Of a stretch of 64,000 nt of DNA, positions 42,764-52,035 are shown piece by piece. Made by a program: the position numbers and the translations under genes. Origin of the DNA: Mycoplasma sp. (ex Biomphalaria glabrata) (GTDB lineage Bacteria > Bacillota_I > Bacilli_A > Mycoplasmatales > GCF-1484045). The DNA lies in the NCBI RefSeq assembly GCF_001484045.1, contig NZ_CP013128.1, forward strand, positions 352,283-416,282, written 5' to 3'. The notes under the pieces are model-generated. The model was not told where the DNA came from, ran no database searches, and saw only the letters and a list, made by a program, of their open reading frames with translations. How positions within the stretch are numbered: position 1 is the stretch's first letter; every line of letters begins with the position of its first letter.

Positions 42764-43613
42764 CACAAGAAAAATAACTTATTTAGCTACATTAACAACG
42801 GCTAGTGTTGCTATTATTATTGTTCTTTCATCATTGACTCCAATCGCAATTTATCCTGATATTAGAATTTCTTTTGAAGGAGTTCTAATCAAATTAACGG
42901 GATATTTATTTGGTCCGATTTTTGGAGTTATCTCGGCTTCATTAGCTGAATTTTTACTATTATTATTTAGACCAGGAATTGTTCATTGAATTTACACATT
43001 AGCAATTATTTTATATGGTTTATTTGGGGGTTTAGCATACTTAATTAAAAATAAAACTAAAAATCCTGTCTTATGTTCAGCTTTGTTTAATTCAACTATG
43101 TCTATTGGGATAATATTTTTTGCAATTCTATCTATGTCACATATTATTAGTATAATAAACACCGATTCAATAGAATTTTTTAGTTTATTTCATGTTCCAA
43201 CATTATTGTTGTGAATATTTATGCTTATCGTTGGTGTTGGTATTATCGCATATTCAGTTTGATCATTAATATACTCAAAAATTACTAAAAAAGAAACGAC
43301 TATTTCGATATTAAATAATGTCGGACCAATTATCTTTCTATGTATTTTAACCGAGATTCAGTCTGTATTACTTGTAAGTTACGGAAATAGTATTGCTTTA
43401 ACGCAAAAATCATCATATATAAGTTGATTAACATTATCTTTAGCTGAGATGCCTATTAGAATTATTTTCAACGTTATTATTATTTTCTCAGGATGAAAAA
43501 TATTGAGTCCACTAATAAAAATTGAAAGATCTTCTGCAGAAAAACATTTAAAACATCAATCATCTCATAAGAGAAAAAAGGTTATCTTTTTAAAATGGAA
43601 AAAAAAGTCATAA
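42756..43613 (+). CDS. ECF transporter S-component (vitamin-binding subunit)
   Basis: 285-residue membrane protein with about six hydrophobic segments. It starts at GTG with AAGGTGATG upstream. The N-terminal part (TRKITYLATLTTASVAI, then YPDIRISFEGVLIKLTGYLFGPIFGVISASLAEF) follows the pattern of energy-coupling-factor substrate subunits of the folate-like group. It overlaps folC by 19 bases, suggesting folate as the substrate. It needs the shared EcfA/A/T module, which is not in the window. Confidence 0.75.
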
Positions 43614-44812
43614 ATAGTTCGTTAGTCGAAAATTATTTATATAGTTTAAAACCTAATACCGCCGATTTATTACACCAAAAAATGATTGATTGCTTAAAGA
43701 AGATGCAATTATTTGATAAATGCAATCTAATAAAAAAAATTATTGTTGCCGGAACTAATGGAAAAGGATCGACAACAATCATTCTATCGAAAGTTTTGAA
43801 TGAAAAATTTAAAAAAGTCGGTACTTTTATTAGTCCACATTTAATGTCTATAACAGAAAGAATTTCAATAAACGGGAAAGACATCGATTATAATGATTTT
43901 GCAAGAATTTTTCATTCCAATAAAGAAAATATTGAAAAAAATGAATTTTGTTTTTTTGAAGCTATTTTTTTAATTGCCATTGTGTATTTTATGGAACAAG
44001 ATTGTGATTACTTGGTATTAGAAGCCGGCATTGGAGCAATGTATGATGTTGTATCTATATTTAATAGCGAATACGGTATCGTTACTTCAATTAGTAAAGA
44101 CCATTGTGATATTTTAGGTAATACAATAATGGAAATTGCTCGAAACAAAGCGCATGTGTTTAATATAGCGAAAGTCGGATTATACAATTCAGTTCCAAAA
44201 AGAATTTCAGAATATTGAAATAAAGAATTTTCGCAATTGGTGAATTTATCCGGATTATATGAATTTAAAAATCACGAATTAATATTTCAAAATAAAAAAT
44301 ATTATCTAAATAATAGCAATTTTTCTTATTGTGAAAATTTTTGCTTTGGATTGTATATTGCAGAACTTGAAAATATAGTTTTGGATTATGATTTTTTTAA
44401 AGATTTTAAAATTCCTGGAAGATTTGAGTATTTAAATGAAAATATTATAATTGACGTTTCGCATAATCCAGAAGCAATTAATCATCTAATAAAAAATATT
44501 AAGAAAATTTATAATAAAACATACAATATAGAGTTATTTTTTTGTTGCATGAAAGATAAAAAGCCAAATTTATTAGTTAAAAAAATTTTGCAAAAATTTA
44601 ACACCAACCAATTACACATAACATCAATAGATTATTACAGATCTGCTAAAAAACATGACTACAATAAAAATTACCAAGATTTATTTATTGATAATTACCA
44701 AAAATATTTATTAGAAAATGATTTTTCTAGAAAAATATTGATTTTTTTTGGAAGTTTTTATTTTGTCTCGGAAATAAAATTTCTATATGAAGAAAATCGA
44801 TTGCTAAAGTAA
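43595..44812 (+). CDS. folC: folylpolyglutamate synthase / dihydrofolate synthase
   Basis: Adds glutamates to folate and so traps it in the cell. The 405 residues (one TGA) have the ATP loop AGTNGKGSTT (52-61), FISPHLMSITERISING and the C-terminal IIDVSHNPEAINHL. Being sandwiched between two folate-type S-components points to import and retention of host folates rather than synthesis. Confidence 0.9.
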
Positions 44813-44846
44813 AATTTAATTATTATCCGGTTTTAAGAGAGGAAAT

Positions 44847-45830
44847 ATGAATTTATATGTAGTGTTTGCGATTGTTGGGATTATATTTCTCTTCATTATT
44901 TCTTTTTGTTTGGAATTTTTCATAGCATACAAAAGTATTACTTTGAAAAATAGATACCAATTCTACTTAAAAAACACCTTTAAAACATCTAAAATAGCCA
45001 TTACAGGTATATTTGTGGCAATAGCTGTAATGGCTAATTATTTTGTGATACCAATTGTTCCGCCACAAACAGTTCTCATTACTTTATTCTCAATAACAAT
45101 TGGATTTGTAGGGATATTGTATGGACCGCTTTTAGGAACATTAACAGGTTTACTTGAAGATGTTTTACATTACTTGTTTAATTCAACCGGATTTAGTTAT
45201 TATCCAGGTTTTACTTTTTCAGCTTGTTTACATGGTTTTTTTGCAGGACTATTTGTTTTAATTTTTAGATATATAATTGGTCGAAGAAAAACGTTGGTTA
45301 TTTCTATGATTTCTATGTTAGTGATGCAAATATTAATGGTATTCAGTATTTTGTTAATTTATAGTGATTTTTCTATTTCTAGATCTTTTGAAAATATAGA
45401 TAAGAAGTTTAACGGTAGTGGTTTAGTTTTCTTAATACTATATTTTACGATTCCTAATTTTGTCATGATTATTTCGTTCTTAATGCCAATTGTTAAACCT
45501 AAAAAATTTGAACATTTAAATGTTTATTACATGATCATTTTGTATGTTTTATTTGATCAATTTTTAATTTCGATGGTATTTGATAATTTATGAGTTCATG
45601 ACCTATACGGGGTACCGATTGAACCATTAATAGCTTTAAAATCATTCTTATTGCCAATGTATGTTGTAATTAAATTTACCTTAACATATTTTCCTATTAT
45701 AGCCATTTACAATTTATGACCAAATGATACATTTATTGGACTTTTGTTTAATAACAATAACAGCAATAAATGTGTAGAAAATAGTAAAATTAAGGAAATA
45801 AGCAAAAATCAGTATGAAAATTTTCAATAA
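44847..45830 (+). CDS. ECF transporter S-component, folate-type
   Basis: 327 residues, about seven hydrophobic segments, with the family core SITIGFVGILYGPLLGTLTG and YYPGFTFSACLHGFFAGL, which resembles FolT-type S-components. GAGAGGAA precedes the ATG. The hydrophilic tail overlaps the cysS start by 17 bases. Second S-component next to folC. Confidence 0.78.
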
Positions 45831-47037
45831 TTTAACAAAACAACTAGAAGAGTTTAAAACCATTAACCATAATCAAGTATTGATGTATGTTTGTGGTCCT
45901 ACAACTTACGATTATATTCATATAGGAAATGCAAGATGTTTTTTAACTTTCGACATAATTTACAGATATTTAGAATTTAGCGGATATGAGGTTTTATATT
46001 TGCAAAATATTACAGATATCGATGATAAAATAATAAACCGTGCTATAAAAAATAAAAAAGAAGAACTAGAATTATCAAATTTTTTTTATCAGGAATTTAT
46101 AAAAGATTGCGAAAATTTAAACATCAAGAAACCATGAAAAACCATTAAAGTTAGTGATGAAATAAATGCTATTAAAGAATTTATCAATAAATTAATTTCA
46201 AATAATAGCGCTTATATTTCAGATAGTAATGTTTATTTTGATACTTCGAAAATTCAAAATTATGGAGTTCTTTCAAAAAGAATACTAGAAGAAAATTTGG
46301 AAAATTCGCGCGAAATTATTCAATCAAAAAAACACAATGCAAGTGATTTCATACTTTGAAAACAAACTAACGAAGGAGTTAATTGAGATTTTAACGGAAT
46401 TCAAGGAAGACCTGGATGACATACTGAATGTGTTACATTAATTAAAAAATATTTGGGACCTAGAATTGATATTCATGGTGGCGGAATAGATTTAACATTC
46501 CCGCATCACGAAAACGAAATCGCTCAATCTTGTGCGCTAGGAGATGATTTTTTAGCGAACTATTGAATACACAACGGACAATTATCACTAAATAATGAAA
46601 AAATGTCAAAATCATTGGGTAACATTATTAGTGTTCATGAATTTAATAATAAATATGATGATAATCTTTTAAGATGAATTTTTATGCAAAAACGTTATGC
46701 TCAACCTCTTGAAATAAGTGATAGTGTTATCGAGGAATCAAATAAACAACTTCACAAAATTTATGATGCTATTGAAAAGTCATTAATTAATTACATCAAT
46801 ACATCACAGTCTAATGAGTTATTTATGAGAAAATTTAGTGAACAAATGGATAATAATTTCAACACTGCAAATGTTGTAACTATTTTGCTAGAAATAGTTA
46901 AAAAAATAAACATTTTGACACGTGACAAAAATGTTAATAAAAACGAAATTTCTGTTCTACTAAACACATTTTTCAAAATTTTTAGTGTATTAGGTTTTAA
47001 AATGAAACAAAATTGAAACAAAATTGAAATTAATTAG
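45814..47037 (+). CDS. cysS: cysteinyl-tRNA synthetase
   Basis: Class I synthetase of 407 residues. HIGN is at 36-39 and KMSKS at 263-267. Zinc ligands are present: CGPT, WHTECVT (C) and the HHENE motif in [11 protein letters not shown]. Many TGA codons are Trp, including Trp in GRPGWHTE. It heads the conserved cysS-rlmB-sigH-rpmG-secE-nusG order of Bacillus (mrnC and yacP are missing). Confidence 0.95.
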
Positions 47038-47046
47038 GGGGATATT

Positions 47047-47772
47047 ATTACAAAATTAATATATGGCAAACAACAAGTACTAAGCGCAATTAAGAGTGGA
47101 AAAAAAATTGACAAAGTTTATTGCACACCAAAGTCTTTTGATATGATCGATATTTTTAATCAAAATAAGATTATTTATAAATTAAGACCAAGTGATGAAA
47201 TTACCAAAATTGCTGGCAATAATAATCACCAAAACGTAGTTGCATTAGTTTACATGGAAGAGCCGTTAACATTAGAACAATTTTTACTAAAATCATCATC
47301 AAAAGAAAAACAATTAATTGTGATTTTGGATAAGATACAAGACCCTCACAACTTTGGATCAATATTAAGGTCATGCGAAATATATAAAACTGATGCTGTT
47401 ATTTTTGGAACTCATGAACAAGCCCCAATAACCCCAGTTGTAACTAAAACTTCTGCTGGAGCATTAAATTATTTAGATGTTGTTCAAGTTGGAAATATTT
47501 CTCAGGCGATTGAAAAATTAAAACAAGCTGGTTTTTGAATTTATGCAACTGGATTTTCCGAAAGAGCTGTTCCATTATCTGCAATAGATTTATCTGATAA
47601 AATGGCACTTGTCTTAGGCAATGAAGGTGACGGAGTTTCTAAGAATATTTTTAAAAATTCAGATTTTCAAGTAAAGATAGAAATGCTTGGTAATACAGAA
47701 AGTTTAAATGTTAGCGTCTCTTGCGGTGTTTGTCTATATTTCATTAGATATTTACAAAAATTTCACTACTAG
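47047..47772 (+). CDS. rlmB: 23S rRNA 2'-O-methyltransferase RlmB (TrmH/SpoU family)
   Basis: SPOUT methyltransferase of 241 residues. Homology begins at once (ITKLIYGKQQVLSAIKSG). The knot motifs are LDKIQDPHNFGSILRSCE, LVLGNEGDGVS and ESLNVSVSCGV. No ATG or GTG exists between the cysS TAG and this sequence, so the start is the ATT at 47047 (or 47044), 5 bases after AGGGGG. A non-AUG start is therefore indicated. One internal TGA is Trp. Confidence 0.87.
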
Positions 47773-47780
47773 AGGAGAAT

Positions 47781-48395
47781 ATGGAAATTAAAACATTAGA
47801 AATAATAACAAGTCAAAGTGACGAGTTTTTGGCATTGGTGTATAAAGATACATCACAAGAATCAATTATTTTTCAATTAATGGAAAAATATAACGATAGG
47901 TTTAATATTTTAATAAAACAATTGCTTAGAAAATATTCATCTATTGCACTATATGAGGAAGATTTTTACTTTAATAAGTACATTGCTGTTAAGAAATCAT
48001 TAGATTGCTATAATCCAGAAAGCAATTATCAGTTTGTTCAATTTCTAATAAGAACATTTAAATGTCTTATTAGTGATTACGCAAGAAAATTTACACGTAA
48101 TAAGCATGTTGCTTTAAATTATGCCATCAGAAACGGGATAGAGGATTATCACATCGAAATTGCTGAAAGTAATGATGTTGAATTTGATATTTATCAAAAA
48201 AATTTAGTTAGAAACGTTATAAATGGTAAGGAAAAATTAACTTCTATCGAAAAATCAATTTTATTGATGAGAGTTAGAGGATATACGCCAGAAGAAATTT
48301 CTTACGAAATGAGCATGCCTATTAAGGCTGTTCATAATGCCTATTATCGGGCCGTTACAAAATTAAAACAGAATTATAAATATATTTCTAATTAA
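47781..48395 (+). CDS. sigH: sigma-70 family alternative sigma factor, SigH-like
   Basis: 204 residues with a weak region 2 (FVQFLIRTFKCLISDYARK) and a clear region 4 helix-turn-helix (LTSIEKSILLMRVRGYTPEEISYEM). Sequence alone would leave it as a divergent sigma factor. Its place between rlmB and rpmG-secE-nusG is exactly that of Bacillus sigH. In Mycoplasma genitalium a distant relative (MG428) controls recombination genes, so a similar minor regulon is possible (inference). GAGGAG precedes the ATG. Confidence 0.75.
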   Translation: MEIKTLEIITSQSDEFLALVYKDTSQESIIFQLMEKYNDRFNILIKQLLRKYSSIALYEEDFYFNKYIAVKKSLDCYNPESNYQFVQFLIRTFKCLISDYARKFTRNKHVALNYAIRNGIEDYHIEIAESNDVEFDIYQKNLVRNVINGKEKLTSIEKSILLMRVRGYTPEEISYEMSMPIKAVHNAYYRAVTKLKQNYKYISN

Positions 48396-48428
48396 TTAGT
48401 ATTACAATTACATTTTTGATACTATGAT

Positions 48429-48452
48429 AGTAGTACTTAGGTACTATTTTTT
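48429..48452 (+). terminator. intrinsic terminator or attenuator before rpmG
   Basis: AGTAGTAC and GTACTATT form an 8-bp stem (one G-T pair) around TTAG, followed by a run of T. It ends 12 bases before rpmG, so it either stops the cysS-sigH transcript or attenuates rpmG-secE-nusG. Confidence 0.65.
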
Positions 48453-48464
48453 ATTTAGGAGCAT

Positions 48465-48605
48465 ATGAAAAAAAAACAATATATATTGATTTGCACCGTT
48501 TGTCATAGTCGAAATTATCAAACACATACAAATCTTAAATCTGATGTTGTTAATAAGTATTGCAAGAAATGTGAAGCACATACTCCGCATAAAATTTCGA
48601 GGTAG
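48465..48605 (+). CDS. rpmG: 50S ribosomal protein L33
   Basis: 46 residues with two CxxC zinc knuckles (CTVC at 10-13 and CKKC at about 33-36), and the end HTPHKISR. TTAGGAG precedes the start. Directly upstream of secE, as in Bacillus. Confidence 0.93.
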   Translation: MKKKQYILICTVCHSRNYQTHTNLKSDVVNKYCKKCEAHTPHKISR

Positions 48606-48607
48606 TA

Positions 48608-49102
48608 ATGGAAAAAATGGATAAAAAAACTCTCCATAATCAGAGAAAAATCGAAAAAAGAGAAAACGCACTTAAAAAATGAAAAGCAAGAATTATAGAG
48701 CAAGAAAAAACTCCCGAATTAAAGGCTTATTTTTTTAAGTTAACTCCAGAGGAATTAGAAAAATACTTAAGAGAAGATGCGAAGAATCGACGTTCTGAAA
48801 AACGTTTATCATCAGCCGAATTTTATAAAAATAATTCTATTGATAAAGGTGTATATAATAACTTAAAACCCGATTCGATATCGAAAGTTAAATATAAAAG
48901 ATACATGAATAATAAATCATGATCATTTCATTACTTTTGAGGTGTGGGTAAAGAGCGAAGAAGAATTCGTTGAGAGTCAAAGGAAAATTTGAAAACTGAC
49001 ACAATTCAAACATTAGTATTTATTGTTATTTTTGCAGCAATCTTTGCTGTAGTAGATTTATTTATTACAATGTTAAGATACTTTCATGTAATTCAAAAAT
49101 AG
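48608..49102 (+). CDS. secE: preprotein translocase subunit SecE with long N-terminal extension
   Basis: 164 residues. The last ~65 carry the SecE signature: GKERRRIRWESKENLKTDT, then one TM (VFIVIFAAIFAVVDLFI). The first ~100 residues are charged and helical (Lys/Glu rich) and not part of ordinary SecE, which is usually about 60 residues in Gram-positives. Five TGA codons are Trp. It lies 2 bases after rpmG and before nusG. Confidence 0.88.
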
Positions 49103-49130
49103 ATTTAATGGATAGAGATAGAGGAAGAAA

Positions 49131-49667
49131 ATGAGTAATAATTTAAAGTGATATATCATCATAACTTATAATGGACATGAAGATAAAGTTAAAGAAGCAA
49201 TCTTATCAATGGCTAAAACGTTGAATTGAGAAGATGATATAGTAGATTTAAAAATAGTAAAAAGAACTGAAATAAATTCAAAAACAAAGAAAGAACGCGA
49301 AAAAAACGTTTATCCTGGTTATGTTTTTATTAAGGCGAATATGACAAATGATGTCTGATTTAAAATTAGAAATACATCAGGAGTTACAGGATTTGTCGGG
49401 TCATCAGGAAAAGGAACAAAACCCTTTCCGTTGTCAGATGAAGATGCTGAAAGAATGATTAAACAATCTGTTGAACTAAAAAATAATAAACAAATTGTAA
49501 TTAACTTTGCAATTGGAGATCATGTAACAATAACAAGCGAAAAAGATGGTTCTGAGGGTATTGTAAAATCAATTGATTATGCAAGACACACAGCAATAAT
49601 CGAAACAGAAATGTTTGGTCGATTAATGCCAATTGAAGCTGATTTTCAAAATATTAAAAAGCGATAG
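49131..49667 (+). CDS. nusG: transcription termination/antitermination protein NusG
   Basis: 178 residues: NGN domain beginning KWYIITYNGHEDKVKE, with KNVYPGYVFIKANM, TSGVTGFVG, and a C-terminal KOW domain (FAIGDHVTITSEKDGSEGIVKSID). GAGGAAG precedes the ATG at 49131. An upstream ATG at 49108 is out of frame. The gene ends inside a strong terminator hairpin. Confidence 0.95.
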
Positions 49668-49686
49668 TAATATTGCTTTTTTTTTA
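49657..49686 (+). terminator. intrinsic terminator after nusG
   Basis: AAAAGCGAT pairs with ATTGCTTTT across a 6-base loop and runs into a long T-stretch. The 5' arm includes the end of nusG and its TAG stop. Confidence 0.8.
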
Positions 49687-49701
49687 TAGAAATGATATTC
49701 T
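49673..49701 (+). promoter_or_regulatory. possible rplK promoter and leader start
   Basis: TTGCTT, 17 bases and TATTCT, overlapping the nusG terminator. About 70 bases of leader (to 49778) would precede rplK. An autoregulatory L1-binding leader is common there, but I could not identify its fold. Confidence 0.35.
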
Positions 49702-49778
49702 ATATAGGCACAATTTGTGTATATCTGTAGGAGACTATAAAAAGTCAGTTACTACTCAAAGAACCAAGGAGGTTTCTC

Positions 49779-50249
49779 GTGGCAAAGAAAGTTACACGTA
49801 TCGGTAAAATTCAGATAGAAGGTGGAGCAGCAAAACCTGGAGCTGCATTGGCATCATTTGGAATTAATATGCCTCAATTTTGTAATGCTTTTAATGAAGC
49901 AACAAAAAATCGTAAAGGTGAACAAGTGCCTGTTATTATTACGGCTTATAATGATAAATCATTTGATTTTGTTATTAAAAAAGCGCCTTTAACTTCTTAT
50001 TTATTAAAAGCAGTTAATGCTAAAAAAGGTTCAGCAAAACCAAATTCAGTAAAAATTGGAAAAATTAACGTTGAAACTTTAACTAAAATTGCAGAAGAAA
50101 AAATGGAGGATTTCAATACAACTTCCCTTAATTCCGCAATTAACACAGTAGCTGGAGCTGCAAAAAGTTTAGGGATCGAAATTGAAGGAAATTTACCTTC
50201 AAATAACGATAAAGAAATGCATTTAAAATTTAAAAAGGAGCAAAATTAA
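49779..50249 (+). CDS. rplK: 50S ribosomal protein L11
   Basis: 156 residues (slightly longer than usual) starting at GTG after a perfect AAGGAGG. GGAAKPGAALASFGINMPQFC and the C-terminal RNA-binding domain (SAKPNSVKIGKIN... TTSLNSAINTVAGAAKSLGIEI) are typical. One base before rplA. Confidence 0.95.
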   Translation: MAKKVTRIGKIQIEGGAAKPGAALASFGINMPQFCNAFNEATKNRKGEQVPVIITAYNDKSFDFVIKKAPLTSYLLKAVNAKKGSAKPNSVKIGKINVETLTKIAEEKMEDFNTTSLNSAINTVAGAAKSLGIEIEGNLPSNNDKEMHLKFKKEQN

Positions 50250-50250
50250 T

Positions 50251-50928
50251 ATGAAAAAATATAATTCGGCTACTGCTAAAGTGGAAAAAACAAAATTATA
50301 TAATTTATTAGATGCTATCAAATTAGCTAAGGATACAAGTTTTACAAAATTTGATGGAACTATTAATATTGCATTAAATTTAAATTTAGATACTAAACAA
50401 GCTAACCAACAATTAAGAGGTTCAATTTCTTTACCAAACGGTATTGGAAAAACTAAAAAAATTGCAGTTATTACAACAACAAAAATTGCAGATGCTGAAA
50501 AAGCAGGCGCTGATTTTGTTGGTTCAAAAGACTTATTAGAAAAAATTAAAAATGAAAATTGATTTGGTTTTGATGTTTTATTAGCTACTCCAGAAATGAT
50601 GGCAGAAATCGGTAAATTAGGAAAAATTTTAGGACCTAAAGGTTTAATGCCTAATCCAAAAGATGGAACAGTTACTATGGATGTTGCTAAAGCGATTGAT
50701 GAAATTAAAAAAGGAAAAGCTTCTTTTAGAACGGATAAAGATGGTAACATCCATTCAATAATCGGTCTAGTATCATTTAGCGATGAAAAATTATTAGAAA
50801 ACTTAGAAACATTTGTAAATTCAATTAAAAGATTAAGACCATCAGTTGTTAAAGGAAAATTTATTAAAAGTGCAACTTTATCAGCAACAATGGGTCCTGG
50901 TATTAGATTACAAGTTTCGGATAATTAA
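50251..50928 (+). CDS. rplA: 50S ribosomal protein L1
   Basis: 225 residues with one TGA (Trp). [19 protein letters not shown] is the L1 hallmark, followed by the [14 protein letters not shown] block. It forms a two-gene unit with rplK and ends before a promoter for rplJL. Confidence 0.96.
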
Positions 50929-50943
50929 TAATAATCAACTAAT

Positions 50944-50971
50944 TTGCAGTTTGAAAAAATTGTGATATAAT
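50944..50971 (+). promoter_or_regulatory. rplJL promoter
   Basis: TTGCAG, 16 bases and a perfect TATAAT (50966-50971), about 90 bases before rplJ. Confidence 0.65.
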
Positions 50972-50984
50972 CATTAGTGCTTTT

Positions 50985-51050
50985 TGCCTAAGATAGTAAC
51001 AGGGAAACCTTAATATTTGTTACCGAGGTGTTCTTAGCTTAAAGTAAGAA
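50985..51050 (+). promoter_or_regulatory. ribosomal protein L10 leader
   Basis: The leader can fold with CTAAGA (50989-50994) pairing TCTTAG and GTAAC pairing GTTAC inside it, leaving purine-rich internal loops. Location and layout match the L10 leader, where L10(L12)4 represses its own mRNA. The pairing was done by eye. Confidence 0.6.
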
Positions 51051-51059
51051 AGAGGTATT

Positions 51060-51563
51060 ATGAAAAAGAATCTCTTGAACAAAAACGCTAAAGTTGAAGA
51101 AATTCTATCTAAACTAGAAGCATCGAAATCACTTGTTGTTTTCGATTACAAAGGTTTAGATGTGGCAACTTTAGAATCTTTAAGAAACATCTTAAGATTA
51201 AAGGGATCAGAACTAAAAGTTTACAAGAACACTCTTGCAAAAATAGGTTTGTCTAAATTAGTTAAAACAGATGGTTTTGATAAGTCATTAACAGGGCAAA
51301 GCATTTTCATGTTTAATTATGACGATGCTTTCGCTCCAATTAAAGAATTAAAAAAATTCCTAGCTGGAAAAGAAATTAAATTAGATGTAATTAAAGCTGG
51401 TGTTTTAGAAAAAAAATTCATCAACAAAAAAGAAGTACTTGAGTTAGCAAATATTCCAGGTTTTGAAGGATTAGTAAGTATGTTCTTATCATGCTTACAA
51501 GCTCCAATGAGAAACTTGGCTTACTCACTAGATCAAGTTGCTAAAAGTAAAGAATTAAATTAA
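51060..51563 (+). CDS. rplJ: 50S ribosomal protein L10
   Basis: 167 residues: [30 protein letters not shown] and the C-terminal L12-binding helix. AAGAGG precedes the ATG. Partner of L7/L12 encoded 10 bases downstream. Confidence 0.94.
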   Translation: MKKNLLNKNAKVEEILSKLEASKSLVVFDYKGLDVATLESLRNILRLKGSELKVYKNTLAKIGLSKLVKTDGFDKSLTGQSIFMFNYDDAFAPIKELKKFLAGKEIKLDVIKAGVLEKKFINKKEVLELANIPGFEGLVSMFLSCLQAPMRNLAYSLDQVAKSKELN

Positions 51564-51573
51564 GGAGTCAAAA

Positions 51574-51939
51574 ATGCAAAAATTACAAATTATTGAAGCT
51601 ATTGAAAAAATGTCTGTGCTTGAACTAAACGATTTAGTTAAAGCTATTGAAGAAAAATTCGGTGTTACAGCTGCTGCTCCAACAGCAGTTGCTGGAAATA
51701 CTGAAGCTGCTGCTGAAGCTAAAGCTCCAACAGAAGTTTCAGTTTTATTAAAAAATGCTGGTACAAATAAAATTGCAGTAATTAAAGAAGTATGTACTAT
51801 TACAGGTCTTGGATTAATGCAAGGAAAACAATTGGTAGACAAATTACCAGCTGCTTTAAAAGAAAAAATTAAACCAGAAGAAGCTGAAGAAATCGCAAAA
51901 AGATTAAAAGATTTAGGCGCAGAAGTAGAAGTTAAGTAA
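51574..51939 (+). CDS. rplL: 50S ribosomal protein L7/L12
   Basis: 121 residues: an N-terminal dimer domain ([15 protein letters not shown]), an alanine-rich hinge, and a C-terminal factor-binding domain with [16 protein letters not shown] and [22 protein letters not shown] is the ribosome-binding site. Confidence 0.96.
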   Translation: MQKLQIIEAIEKMSVLELNDLVKAIEEKFGVTAAAPTAVAGNTEAAAEAKAPTEVSVLLKNAGTNKIAVIKEVCTITGLGLMQGKQLVDKLPAALKEKIKPEEAEEIAKRLKDLGAEVEVK

Positions 51940-51961
51940 TTAACTTTAATTTTTAAATTAA

Positions 51962-51996
51962 AAAAACAAGGATCGACTTGTCTTTCCTTGTTTTTA
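51962..51996 (+). terminator. terminator/attenuator between rplL and rpoB
   Basis: AAAAACAAGGA pairs perfectly with TCCTTGTTTTT (11 bp, 12-base loop). It probably reduces read-through from rplJL into rpoBC, a known feature of this operon in bacteria. Confidence 0.75.
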
Positions 51997-52035
51997 GTAT
52001 TTATGGAAAACTCAATAAGGAGTTCAGGAGGCAAA

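Noticed and set aside
50223-50750. Long minus-strand open frame opposite rplA (and similar ones opposite rplL, ftsH and tuf)
   Set aside because: They mirror strongly coding plus-strand genes and show no family motifs or ribosome-binding sites.
51988-52035. Longer rpoB starting at 51988
   Set aside because: That start is inside the terminator hairpin; AGGAGG and conserved sequence support 52036.
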